Shown in pieces: positions 12,267 through 22,566 of a stretch of 64,000 nucleotides of DNA (its first letter is position 1; each line of letters starts with the position of its first letter). The DNA lies in contig CM076851.1 of the NCBI GenBank assembly GCA_039519185.1, positions 28,722,357-28,786,356 of the forward strand, in the 5' to 3' direction. Source of the stretch: Astragalus membranaceus (taxonomy: Eukaryota; Streptophyta; Magnoliopsida; Fabales; Fabaceae). The translations under genes and the position numbers were made by a program. The notes beneath the pieces are model-generated. The model saw only the letters and a program-made list of their open reading frames with translations, was not told where the DNA came from and did no database searches.

Positions 12267-12326
12267 TTGGCGACCACAGTGGGAGGATCTTGTACTCTAG
12301 TTCCTCTCTCATCTCCTTGATTGACG

Positions 12327-13550
12327 ATGGCTCCGACCTTACGTCATAGGACTGTCCTGAATGTCGGTGAAGGGCCGGTCCTGCAGCAGGTGACTTCGGA
12401 AGGAGTGGCGGTCATCTTACCCCTTAGCCCGGTGCATGCTCGAAGCTCGGCTACGGCTATGGTTCATGGGAGCCCATCTCGGAACCGGCTTCCACCTCCC
12501 CCTCCGACCGTCCAGGTACCGATCGATGCTGTTCAACAGCTCGTTCTGCTCCTAAATCGGCAAGCCGAGGCCGACCAGCAGGAAAGACAACGCTACGCCC
12601 AGTTAGAAGCTCAGATTGCTGAGATCCGGGCTCGTAACGTCCCGGATCGGAGTTCTTCTCTGCGCAACTCTTCAAGAGGAACGACTCATGGCCGCGTCCG
12701 CCACCGATCTCCGGCTTGGAGGAGATACCATCACCGTACTCCACCTCGGTGTAGAGGAGGGCGAGGGTCAGCGACTCCCCCAAGTCGAACCACCGATGAT
12801 TCCTATGGTCCTGAGGGTTCCCCTCGGCCTAGCTCGTTCCTGTTTTCTTCTTCTCCGAGGCGACGTACCGGAAATTTGAAGAGGTCTCCGAGGCAGAAAC
12901 GTCAGCGCCCTAGCTCGCGGGGATCCCCCGGCAAGTATGGCTACCGACGGTCTCCACCCCTTGAGAGGTCGGCAAAGCGTAAAGGACCTTTCACAGCTAA
13001 AATCGATTACTTTCTGGTGCCCAAGCACTTAGAGAAGCCCCCTGAAGGTCTGAAAATGCATGACGGGACTGGCGATCCGGATCGCCATCTCGACTACTTT
13101 GACACGGTTATGCAATACCGTAACATTCCAGAGGAGATAAAGTGCCGAACCTTTCCCCTTACTCTAGAGAAGGCGGCTCTAGACTGGTTCAGGGCTCTTA
13201 AGCCAAATACAATCTCCTCTTGGGATCAGTTAGCCAAGCTCTTTTCTGCACACTTCGCCCACTCGAAGATGAAGCCTAAATCTCGGAAGGTATTGCAGGC
13301 AATTCGTCAAGGAGAAAATGAGTCCCTCCGGGACTACATAGAGAGATTCAATAGAGAAGTTGCTCAAGTCCGGAACCTCGACGACTCCTTCCGTCTTTAC
13401 TTCATGGAGGCTGGCCTTCGTGAAGGAAGCCTATTTCAGATAGACGTCGGGGTCAACCAAGTCGAGTCGCTTGCCGAGTTCCTCCAGCGATCTCAGAAGT
13501 ATATCGATCATGAAGAAGGGATTAACTCAAGAAGGTCACGTTTCACCTAG
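12327..13550 (+). CDS. Retrotransposon gag protein of the gag-only element
   Basis: Structural protein of an LTR retrotransposon particle. The ATG at 12327 gives 407 residues. The first half is low-complexity and basic (arginine, serine and proline rich), with a Q/E-rich predicted coiled segment around residues 75-105. The second half is a retrotransposon gag domain: the core ALDWFRALKPNTISSWDQL is followed by FAHS, the NESLRDYIERFN block and an FMEAGL segment. The frame is uninterrupted, which fits the youth of the LTRs. No CCHC zinc knuckle follows, so the C-terminal nucleocapsid part is missing or was lost with pol. The stop at 13550 is followed by non-coding tandem repeats. Confidence 0.9.
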   Translation: MAPTLRHRTVLNVGEGPVLQQVTSEGVAVILPLSPVHARSSATAMVHGSPSRNRLPPPPPTVQVPIDAVQQLVLLLNRQAEADQQERQRYAQLEAQIAEIRARNVPDRSSSLRNSSRGTTHGRVRHRSPAWRRYHHRTPPRCRGGRGSATPPSRTTDDSYGPEGSPRPSSFLFSSSPRRRTGNLKRSPRQKRQRPSSRGSPGKYGYRRSPPLERSAKRKGPFTAKIDYFLVPKHLEKPPEGLKMHDGTGDPDRHLDYFDTVMQYRNIPEEIKCRTFPLTLEKAALDWFRALKPNTISSWDQLAKLFSAHFAHSKMKPKSRKVLQAIRQGENESLRDYIERFNREVAQVRNLDDSFRLYFMEAGLREGSLFQIDVGVNQVESLAEFLQRSQKYIDHEEGINSRRSRFT

Positions 13551-13890
13551 GTCTCGGAATGAGCCTACGGGCATGATGTAATCCGACTTTGTAAATCTTT
13601 AACCATCTAATATATATGGATCGGCTGCGATTTTCTCACTGATTGCTTAAGTAAAAGTAAGTTCCGAGGTTGGATGGAACGATTTGGGATCGGCCGAGCG
13701 ATTGCCTTAAAGTTTGACGCTAAAACCGGAACTCCACCTAGGATCGGAACTCCTGATGATTCCTACGGATCCGAGGTTTCCCCTCGACCCTGCTTGTCTC
13801 TAGCTTCCTCTTCCTCGAAAGCGACTTTCCAGAAGCCGGGAAAAATTCCCGAGGCAGGAACGTCGGCGCTTTTGCCCACAGAGATCCTCC

Positions 13891-14281
13891 GACTTTAAAT
13901 TGACACCTCGGGTCCCTCAGGTGGTCACGTTTTAAATGGCCGAGTTTGCCATTACCCTGAAGGGCGAGTTCGATCTGGGCCGAGTCCCGGTAAACTGCCC
14001 TGAAGGCGACTTTAAATTAACACCTCGAGTCCCTCAGGTGGTCACGTTTTAAATGGCCGAGTTTGCCATTACCCTGAAGGGCGAGTTCGATCTGGGCCGA
14101 GTCCCGGTAAACTGCCCTGAAGGCGACTTTAAATTGACACCTCGAGTCCCTCAGGTGGTCACGTTTTAAATGGCCGAGTTTGCCATTACCCTGAAGGGCG
14201 AGTTCGATCTGGGCCGAGTCCCGGTAAACTGCCCTGAAGGCGACTTTAAATTGACGCCTCGAGTCCCTCAGGTGGTCACGT
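13891..14281 (+). repeat. Tandem repeat, 117-bp unit, in the gag-only element
   Basis: Units start at 13891, 14008, 14125 and 14242 (GACTTTAAATTRACAC). There are three complete copies and a partial fourth, nearly identical to each other. They occupy the space where pol would be in an autonomous element. Confidence 0.93.
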
Positions 14282-14294
14282 TTTTAACATTGCC

Positions 14295-14500
14295 GAGGCT
14301 GGTGGCAAACACCCTCGTTGGTATAAGCCCGGCCTCGAAGATCTTTTGACAAGACCCGTATCTCGGGCACTCTGAGGCTGGGGGCAGACACCCTCGTTGG
14401 TATAAGCCCGGCACTCAAAGATCTTTGACAAGACCCGTATCTCGGGCACTCCGAGGCTGGGGGCAGCCCTATTTGTAGCTATAAGCCTGGCCTTGAAGAA
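14295..14500 (+). repeat. Tandem repeat, 79-bp unit, in the gag-only element
   Basis: Units start at 14295, 14374 and 14453 (GAGGCTGG), with about two and a half copies. Each contains the phrase GGTATAAGCCCGGC. A second independent array lies directly after the 117-bp array and just upstream of the polypurine tract. Confidence 0.88.
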
Positions 14501-14601
14501 GGTCGCCACGAAGGTCCGACCTCAATTTCAAAAACTCTCACAAAGTCCATATAAGGCATCAAGTCTAGCTCGCCCCAAGACGACCCGACTTGGGGGGCAA
14601 C

Positions 14602-14949
14602 TGTTATGGATTGGCCCAATCCACAATAATGAGGCCCAACACCAAATGCAGATCCATCAACCGATGGTTGAGATCGCAACGCAAGATCGGACGGTCCTGA
14701 TTCATCAGGTCTAACACCACCAAACTCTATAAATAAGCATTGAATGCTTCATTAAAGGTACACACTCTTTCCTACTCTTCACCTCTAATTAGCTCTCTGG
14801 CTGACTTGAGCGTCGGAGTGTCCCCGCAGGTACCACCTGCCCCGGATCGGAAGCGGAGCTCGGTTGATCAAGACCAACCCCTACCAACTATCTCGGATCG
14901 GACCTTGTGTCTAAGATCGGGTACAAGTCCAGAGATACGGTACAGAACA
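14602..14949 (+). repeat. 3' LTR of the gag-only element
   Basis: 348 bp and the same ends as the 5' LTR. The polypurine tract is immediately upstream (14588-14601). The sequence after it, TACAT, pairs with TAGAT before the 5' LTR as an imperfect 5-bp duplication. Confidence 0.94.
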
Positions 14950-15109
14950 TACATACTTATAATTTATTATTTTTATCAACTCATTCTTATGTTTTACTTG
15001 CATTTTTCCCTGCCACATTTTTTCTACATAGGAATGTTTCATGTTCTTTAGGGATGAATTCATAAGCTAACCCTGACTATTACTCATAAAAATAGCATTT
15101 ATCTGGTTT

Positions 15110-15545
15110 AACTGTTCTTTTAGTTGGACATGTATTTGCGATTGTGCGATTTTGGTCTAGCACACACTTCAATTGTGCAAATGAATGATGGTTTCACTGC
15201 ATCAAGATCATGCAATTTTGGTCCATTCATCCAATTGTCATCCAATTTACTATCGAAAATTGACGTGTCACACATATGACCATGACCTTAACCTAGTTTG
15301 AGTGACTTGTTATGAGTATGCTACCTACTTGTCACTTGACTTGGCTTAAAAATTTTCAAAGATAAAATAAAATAAAATAAAAGCAAAATTGGACAAAGGG
15401 ATCAAAACTGCATAGTCACGATACTTGAAGTATACAATTTGCGTCAAGGACCAAGATTGCACAATCGCGATACTTGAGCAACCTGATTTGCGCATTTGGA
15501 ATCCGTGAGACCAAAATCGCACAACCAAAATATTTGAGGCAAAAA
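15110..15545. repeat. Inverted-repeat element (DNA transposon-like)
   Basis: The left arm contains GCGATTGTGCGATTTTGGTC (15137-15156). The right arm contains its near reverse complement, GACCAAAATCGCACAACC (15511-15528), plus two related phrases (15423-15475). The arms are about 350 bases apart with no coding sequence. It looks like a MITE-like element, with ends not precisely defined. Confidence 0.45.
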
Positions 15546-16719
15546 AAAGTAATTTAACTTATTTATCGTCTATATTTTTCTATTACTAAATGTTCAACTT
15601 TGACATTTGAAACTAAAGTTCTATCCATACTCTCTTTGTTTAGTATTTTTTTTTTTTTGTAGAAAAGAAGGATCTAGGCCCCAAAGGTATAGTTTTTCGT
15701 AAGAATATAAATCCATCTAAATCATACCAAAGAATTGAATCGAGTGAGTCTGCAATCCAAACTACTACCAAGTTCCTCTCGCTCCCTAAAAACATGGGAG
15801 AATCTAACAGTCCAATGTCTTTGCAAAAATGTTTCATGTATTTGGGAAAAATTATAGAACCATGCCTACAATAATTCACTTATAGTGTTATTAACTCTTT
15901 TACTTCAATTGGTAAAAGAGTTCACAAAGGCCCATAATTTCACTTTAAGATTTGCAACTTAACTGTCTTACACTAACAATTGAACCTTCACATCCACATT
16001 CCAAAAAAACCCAATGGTTCCTCTTTTTGAAGTCACCCTTAAGCAACTTCAATTTTCTTTCAGAATATAACTCATCCAACCAGATAAACTATAATTAGCC
16101 AAACTTGAAGAAACCACATACCTGAAGGACTCGTGAGTCAAGTAACCTAAAAGGCTGGTGTACCTAATCCGGAGAACAATATATAGTCACAATAGGTCGA
16201 CAATGAGCTAAAACCTTGCGAAACCCTAGATCACAAACCTTTCGCTTCACACATATATATAAGCTTGGCGTTTGAATAATCTTATAGCAAAGAAGTGCTT
16301 TGCTCCTCTGATGACAGCCTAGGATGGATGCCCTTGACATGAATAAAATCAAAGTCTGAGATGGAAAAGTGGGCATTGTTTAAAACTTTGTTTTGATTGA
16401 AAATAACACATCTGTCTTGTTTTGGTAATATCTCTAGATCCAGAAGTCCAATTAGCATGTTTCTTGATCCAAAAAGCTTAAATGCAATACCACCAACAAT
16501 ACGAATTAACACATAGTTTAGCACAAAGACCATTGTCAACCATTTCCGGCGTAGTACTTTTAAAGGTTAATCTCTAATTGAGCAAAAATGATTATTCTCT
16601 ATTATTTAACTTTAAATTTTGACTAATCGTACTTAATGTACTTTTATTTTTCTGATTGTCTAGATCAATTTTAAGGTTAATCTACACTATTTCATATTGA
16701 ACATTTTTTTTATAAGAAA
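15546..16719. other. Intergenic sequence, no supported gene
   Basis: AT-rich. Minus-strand open frames (15640-15879 and 16164-16539) together resemble fragments of a decayed gene or retroelement, but I recognise no domain and could not join them confidently. Confidence 0.25.
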
Positions 16720-17314
16720 GGAATATTATAACCTAGTGCTCCAACCCAAATACATGAAGATTACATGAGCTTCAAACAAGCAATTGGGTTATTCCACTAA
16801 TCAGATATAGATAGACCCAAATTTATATCAAGCATACCCATAAACCACCCCCATGATTTGTTGGTGATAGCTACAACGTCACCAACAGATCCTCTAAATA
16901 AAATACTATTGCGTTTCAGCCAAATACACCAAGTTGTCACCAATCAAATCAAGTATTTAACCTGATGAGATCTTTTACCCTCAACAAATCTTCCGTAATG
17001 GAGAAAATGTTCTACAACTATCCCATCAGCTCCTACCACTCCCAACCAGGCGTTTATACCTTTCCAAATCTCAAGAGTAAAAGTGCAATTAAAGAACAAA
17101 TGAGTTAAAGATTTGTCACAATTCCAACAAAGGACACAACTGCGGCCATGAGCACCCAAATCAAATCCTCTAACCATGAGAGCATCACGAGTAGGAAGGC
17201 AACCAAGAAACAACCTCCAACGAAACACTAACACCTTAGAAGGAATCATTGTTTTCCACAAACCTCATAGGCCCAGTTGGAACTAGACCGATAAATTTAA
17301 GAGAATATGTCAAC
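16720..17314 (-). pseudogene. LINE (L1-type) 3' fragment with RT zinc-binding domain
   Basis: The minus strand encodes the zf-RVT domain found near the C-terminus of plant non-LTR retrotransposon proteins: VFRWRLFLGCLPTRDAL, then paired cysteines (CVLCWNC), then HLFFNCTFTLEIW (about 17100-17240). It continues in another frame to about 16780 with TWCIWLKRNSILF. Its 5' continuation was displaced by the hAT-like element at 17323-19893 and appears to resume at about 19902. The ORF has stops and frameshifts. Confidence 0.8.
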
Positions 17315-17590
17315 CTTTCATTTAGGGGTGGGAATAGACTGGGTCGAGCTGGACTTTGCATGGTTTGGACTTGGCCTGTGTCGAAAATGTTAGGCCCGAG
17401 CCTGGCCTGTCGTGGGCCAATTTTTTAGTCATGATCTGGCATTTTGGAAAGCCTGGAGAGGCCTGAAAGTCTGTTTAAATGTCTATTTCATTATTTTTCT
17501 TACGACAACCTACAACCTTTTAACGGTGTAAACTTTTGTAATAAACTAACAAGGTAATAGACCAGTGAGATTAAGTTCTAGTTTGAGATC

Positions 17591-17947
17591 TGAATCGTAC
17601 CTCAGGGACCGGGCAGATAGGGCGGTTGAGATGTCAGGTCGTTCTGATGATTTGCTGGTCGAGCACAGAGCTTCGCCCGGGTGTACCTGCAATGACACTT
17701 CGACGCCCAAGTCAGTGGAGTAAGAGTGTAAGTAGAGTAACGGTATGGGTCTAAAAGTGTACCTGTCAGCGGAGGTAAGACCTCTTTATATAGTGTCAGA
17801 GGGCCAGCGTTGGTCGTTGGATTGGATCAGTGTGGGTCGATCTCAACCGTTGATCACACGAGAATGGCCACTGATCACCTGTCTTGTGCCTTGGGCCATT
17901 CTTGGTCAATCTCTAGGTGGATTGGGCCCTCGGCCCACTCTAGAACA
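17591..17947 (-). repeat. 3' LTR of the small LTR element
   Basis: About 357 bp on the minus strand, starting TGTTCTAGAG and ending near GTACGATTCA. It adjoins the polypurine tract at 17948-17962. Confidence 0.85.
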
Positions 17948-18242
17948 GTTGCCCCCCAAGCCGAAGTCGACCATGGGGCGAGTTCAGGCTTGAGAGAAAT
18001 TGCCCCCGGTGGCGCGGCCATGTCTGGAGCACGTGCCTGCACCAGCTCGCGTGGAACATACGCACTTCTCTAGGTGTCTTGTCAGTGAAAATTTGATGGA
18101 TGTGACGTTTCTTCTTCTGAAGCGATAGACATGACGTTTGAGCTCTTCGATGAGGGTAGGTAATGATACCAGTTTGATTTTCGAGGGGTGCATTTAATGC
18201 TTGGAGCGAAAGGTCACGCCGCTTCGAATTCATATCTGCTCT

Positions 18243-18256
18243 CCCTATATAAGGGG
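18243..18256 (+). promoter_or_regulatory. Plus-strand TATA box inside the small LTR element
   Basis: CCCTATATAAGGGG (18243-18256) is a strong TATA match, oriented opposite to the element's own transcript. It would drive RNA across the ORF at 18672-19139. Promoter activity is inferred. Confidence 0.5.
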
Positions 18257-18671
18257 TTCCCATTTCCCTCATTTGGCACCTTGCATCTGGATTGATTGTT
18301 GTGAGAGCGACTTATATCTTTCCGAGAGCGACCATCTACTCCGGCGTGATTCTAGCGAGGTGTTCTCCGGTGAACGACTTCTCTCTCCGGCGAGATTATT
18401 CTTCCGATCGCCTCGTCCTTGTTATTACTGGGACGAGATCTTTATCTCCTTCTCCAGGTAATCATTTTACTTCCCTTATTAACTCCCGCTCTATCTCCAT
18501 TCTTCTCTTTTGGTGAGGAGGGGGTGTCAGGCTCGGGGTCGACCTTATCGCCCCCTTCTGAGAAATCACCGTTCGGTGGCCCTAACCTTTTCCCCCTCCT
18601 TGTAGGACGTTGGTTTTATCCTGGCACGAACAAAACAGACCGCTCGCATTCCCGACGATCCTCCAGTACAG

Positions 18672-19139
18672 TTGGCTGAAACAATGACCCTCCTAGAGAC
18701 GGGCGGTGTCGTGAGTGAGTCTTCCTCCAAAGATTGCGTGACGACCAACACCTCTACCAATACATCAATCTCGGGCTCCTCTTCGAGGAGGTCTTCTTCC
18801 TCCAACGTGGCTTCTCAACCTTCCTCATCGGTGAACTCTCGCTCTATTCGTTCTGCAGAACACGAGTCTCTTCATGGTCCAGTGAACGAAATCGACCTTT
18901 CTACTGACGATGCCACGAACGAGCGGACTGATGACGATGTCACCATGGAAGGCCCGTTAGACTGGGAGGTTGTTGAGAATCGTCGTGCTGAGCAAGATGT
19001 AATTGAAGAGGTCGACGAACCAAACTGGGGAGGAGCGATTGTCAATGACGTTTCTTGGGTCGCTGAGGATGTGTGGAATAAAGTTCCCTCACTCATCCGC
19101 CCTGGGGACGAGCTAACATCTTACCGTGGTCACCAATGA
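18672..19139 (+). CDS. Serine-rich acidic protein, antisense ORF of the small LTR element
   Basis: A 155-codon open frame antisense to its host element. The first half is serine and threonine rich; the second half is acidic (LDWEVVENR, then a tryptophan-containing WGGAIVND segment). The N-terminal part probably lies in upstream plus-strand exons (18292-18460, ending at an AG|GTAATC donor-like site). I recognise no catalytic domain. It ends exactly at the LTR/primer-site junction. By position it matches the antisense ORFs known downstream of pol in Tat-lineage gypsy elements. Function is unknown. Confidence 0.5.
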   Translation: MAETMTLLETGGVVSESSSKDCVTTNTSTNTSISGSSSRRSSSSNVASQPSSSVNSRSIRSAEHESLHGPVNEIDLSTDDATNERTDDDVTMEGPLDWEVVENRRAEQDVIEEVDEPNWGGAIVNDVSWVAEDVWNKVPSLIRPGDELTSYRGHQ

Positions 19140-19487
19140 AGCATACCTCAGGGACCTGGCAGATAGGCCGATTGAGATGTCAGGTCGTTCTGTTGATTTG
19201 CTGGTCGAGCACAGAGCTTCGCTCGGGTGTACCTGCAATGACACTCAGACGCCCAAGTCAGTGGAGTAAGAGTGTAAGCAGAGTAACGGTATGGGTCTAA
19301 AAGTGTACATGTCAGCGGAGGTAGGACCTTTTTATATAGTGTCAGAGGGTCAGCGTTGGTCATTGGATCAGTGTGGGTCGATCTCGACCGTTAATCACGC
19401 GAGAATGGCCACTGATCACCTACCTTGTGCCTTGGGCATTCTTGGTCAATCTCTAGGCGGATTGGGCCCTCGGCCGAGTCCAGAACA
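19138..19487 (-). repeat. 5' LTR of the small LTR element
   Basis: About 350 bp on the minus strand, TGTTCTGGAC to TATGCTTCA, followed by the primer-site-like sequence. The plus-strand flank AGATC completes the target duplication. Confidence 0.85.
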
Positions 19488-19901
19488 AGATCTAACAAAA
19501 CGTTTTAGGGAAATGTCTTTATATGACATTCTATTTAAATTCTATTTTATAATAATAACTTCAAATATGTCAAAAAAAATTGTAAGTTAGAATGTTTAAA
19601 TTAACAGAAAAAACTAGCAAATTAATGATTTAACACAAAGTAAAATTTGATCTATTAATAATAGTAATTAAAAATATTATTTATACATGCAGATTAGGTA
19701 CGCCTTAAAAACTTTTTCGATGGCCCTATGGCCTGACATTTTTATCTAAATAAGCTTTTCACAAAACTTTGGCCTTGTCTATTTTTTTATAAACAAATAT
19801 TAGTGGGTGTGAGAAAATGTTGGCCTTGTCTATTTAAAAAATGTAGGCTGGATCGCAAACCCTTGCCGGTGGGTCTGGCCTATTTCACCCCTACTTTCAT
19901 C

Positions 19902-20678
19902 TAAAGAAGAAACATTGAAGAAATTTTTTGGCAAGAGAAAAATTGTAGAATCTATTACTAACATATATGCCTAATCATTTTATTATACGTTGATTTCGTT
20001 TTTTTACAAACATTATACACTTGTCGACATTCATTTGGACAATATTTAATGTTAGTCTACATTTTCGTCATTGTGAAGTCACTTCATGCTTATCATCGTC
20101 TAGGCATGCAAATTGCAGACAAATGTTAGTTTAACATTTTCATGACCATACTTAGTTAGTGATTAAGAAGAACTTAATGATGAGTAATGGCTTAAAGAAC
20201 ACTAGTGTATCCTAGTGTAGAATCTAAATCTAAATGCTTTAATTACGATTAAGTGTTCAATAAGTTTTAGGTCTGCAAGCTATAGCTAGGATATCTCTGA
20301 ACCCTCAAATCCAATTTAAATTTGTGGCTTATCAACAAAACAAAAAACTTAAATTTGTGGTTTGAGATCCAACTCCAAAAAGCACCAACCTCCTCTCTTT
20401 TTGTTGACAATTGAGAGTGTTTCCCACCTAGCTAGCTCTTTCCCTTTACTCATAAGGATCCCAAAGGAGAGAGTAGATAGAAAGTGAAGTAGGATAGTGC
20501 CCGAAAAAAGCAATTGACTTTTAGATATTTACAAGGTTGACATTTGCATTAGGCTTACTTTCACGTCTTCAAAGCATCCAATGAATCCAAAGTTTGCCAA
20601 AATGCATTTCTTTAGTAGCCAATAATTAAGATATATACTAAGTATCACATAAGGGTGGAAGTATATAACCAACAACGT
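19902..20678. other. Intergenic sequence and possible LINE continuation
   Basis: The first 60 bases look like the continuation of the LINE fragment interrupted at 17314. The rest is AT-rich with no gene I can support. Confidence 0.3.
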
Positions 20679-20836
20679 TTGCCAAGTGGTTTAATTTGCC
20701 CTAGGGTCGACTCGATGCTATTGGGTTTGACTCTCGTAGTAGACAAACTCGGTGTTGGCCAGTGCGAAATTTGATCCTAAACACGAGTGAAGATTAGTCT
20801 TTCATTGAAAGCGTTGAAACACTTTGTGGAAGCCAA
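20679..20836 (+). repeat. SINE-like repeat
   Basis: An A-box-like GCCAAGTGGTTTAATTTG and a B-box-like GGGTTTGACTCT are followed by a non-coding tail. CCAACAACG before it and CCAACAATG after it form a likely 9-bp imperfect target duplication. Confidence 0.45.
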
Positions 20837-20877
20837 CAATGGTAAAATAAAAAGCCATTTTTCTAACCTCTAACTGT

Positions 20878-21134
20878 TACTCCCTCCACTCCGTCTCACA
20901 AAGACTGTCACATGATTTAAAAAGAAAATTGTCTCATTTTTCAGATTTTGAATGAAACGTTAATTATACTTTTCCAATTTTACCCCTACTAAAGTGCTAA
21001 AAAATTCTACTGCTATATGTCATTTATAATCTATTTATTTAATTTAGTAAAATTATTATTCTCATTCTTTCATTTATAATATTTTCTTATATAAGATGAA
21101 CAAATTTGATAGTCATTATACGACGAAATGAGTA
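20878..21134. mobile_element. Stowaway/mariner-like MITE, degenerate
   Basis: The left end TACTCCCTCCACTCCGTC is the typical Stowaway-like start. The right end reads, inverted, TACTCATTTCGTCGTATAAT. The copy is flanked by TA dinucleotides and has an AT-rich interior. The right end is worn. Confidence 0.5.
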
Positions 21135-21995
21135 ACTTACAAAAAAATTCCATATGACATAAAATTTTCTGAAAAAAAAAATTGAATTACACAAAAAGTA
21201 GACTTCAATAACTTAATTTTTTGTATGAGATGCTGACTAGCAAAAAGGGGGTGTTAATAGTTATTCCCGTTATATAATTAAAGGACTTATCATGGAGAGG
21301 AGTCAATGGTTGGCTGGCTTATATACACAAACTCACTTGTGTTTTTTGTGTCTCCTTTTGCTATGTGTTATGATCATGGAGTCTCCTTTATGCAAAATAT
21401 AACTTTCCTTCTGGAAGAGGAAGAGGAAGAGATTTGGGACATGTGACCCCACCATTGGGACAGGTCCACTAAGGTTTGTTTTCCATGTTGCATTGTTTGA
21501 TTTTATTAGTTAATTAAAAAAAAACATACAAAGGTGGAGGTCCCTTTCATTTGCTTCCAAGTCCCATGCGAGGAACCAAAAGGTTTTTTTTCTTTGTTTC
21601 TTTAATCCTTGGTGGATGTGAGATGAACCCTTTTTTTACATGCACCAAAAGAGTGTCATAGACTCACTCACAAGTCCCCCCACCACACCACTTTCTCACT
21701 CTAGAATTGTGTGCATGCCTTTGCTTCCATTTTACATCTCTCTCTCTCTCTCTCTCTCATGTTTTGTTGAGGGTCCATGCAAATGATATAAGAGGTGTAA
21801 AGGTAGCCATATGGATATGAAGAAGGCAGGCATGATAGGATGCTCATGTGAGTGAAAATCTAATGTCTTTGTAGCTAATTATGGCAAGATATATCATTTG
21901 TAATCGTTATGATTAGCAGTGGTATTTAAGTATATACTATGAATTTAAATTGATAATAGTACTTTTGAAAAGGAATCAAAAGGGAATTAAGGACA

Positions 21996-22056
<61 letters not shown>

Positions 22057-22270
22057 TCCTTTGATAAGAATCCCATAGATGCATTATGTGATCATGCATT
22101 ATTAACAAGTCCTAAGCTTGCATATTAATTACCATGTATCGTTATACCAATTCATCATGCATGCACTGATTCTGCTTCTTTTTTTCATATCAAATTTATT
22201 GGAAGTGTATTATAGCATTGTAGACCAATTGGAGTGCTCTTACTGAGAATCTGGATATTTCATGCAAATA
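21135..22270. other. AT-rich intergenic sequence with microsatellites
   Basis: It contains a CT microsatellite (21737-21758) and a long AT microsatellite (about 21999-22050). No gene is supported. Confidence 0.6.
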
Positions 22271-22521
22271 TTTCGGTGTGTTTCTTTTCTTTAAAAAACA
22301 AATTAATAAAAATATAATCTTACTAATAAATAATACTAATAAGATTGTAGAATATACATCTAATAAATTTAAAAATGGGCGTACTAAAATAAATAATATA
22401 CAAGAAACTTTAAATGATATAAGTAAACGAAAAGGTATTAACGAGGATGAAAATATTTATAAAATCAGAGAAATTCTTCAACAATTAGGAAATTTTTTAG
22501 ATCACGGGGAGAATAATAAAA

Positions 22522-22566
<45 letters not shown>

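Larger units (their letters stand above)
11919..14949 (+). mobile_element. Gag-only LTR retrotransposon (TR-GAG type, Ty3/gypsy-derived)
   Basis: Two 348-bp LTRs (11919-12266 and 14602-14949) begin TGTTATGG, end GTACAGAACA and differ at one base by eye (AAGTATTG versus AAGCATTG). A primer-binding-like sequence, TTGGCGACCACAGTGGGAG, starts at 12267. A polypurine tract, CTTGGGGGGCAAC, lies just before the 3' LTR. The only gene is gag. There is no protease, RT, RNase H or integrase in the 3-kb body, so it must move with enzymes supplied by another element. Flanking 5-mers TAGAT and TACAT match at four of five positions and are the likely target duplication. The single LTR difference implies a recent insertion. 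It lies about 1 kb upstream of the HD-ZIP III TATA box. Confidence 0.93.
17591..19487 (-). mobile_element. Small non-autonomous LTR retrotransposon with only an antisense ORF
   Basis: Two LTRs (17591-17947 and 19138-19487) flank about 1.2 kb. A perfect 5-bp duplication, AGATC, lies at 17586-17590 and 19488-19492. The polypurine tract (reverse complement of GTTGCCCCCCAAGCC) sits next to the left LTR. A primer-site-like TTGGTGACCACGGTAAG sits next to the right LTR, so the element reads on the minus strand. The LTRs differ by many substitutions, so the insertion is older than the gag-only element. No gag or pol is present. Its interior instead holds a plus-strand TATA box and serine-rich ORF. 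Confidence 0.88.
17323..19893. mobile_element. Non-autonomous hAT-like DNA transposon carrying a nested LTR element
   Basis: The ends are TAGGGGTGGGAATAGAC and, inverted, TAGGGGTGAAATAGGCC. The flanking 8-mers CTTTCATT (17315-17322) and CTTTCATC (19894-19901) match at seven of eight positions. An 8-bp duplication is the hAT hallmark. Without the nested element it is about 670 bp and non-coding. It sits inside the LINE fragment. Confidence 0.75.

Noticed and set aside
12057..12320. 87-codon frame duplicated at 14740-15051
   Set aside because: It lies within the LTR of the gag-only element; repeat-derived.
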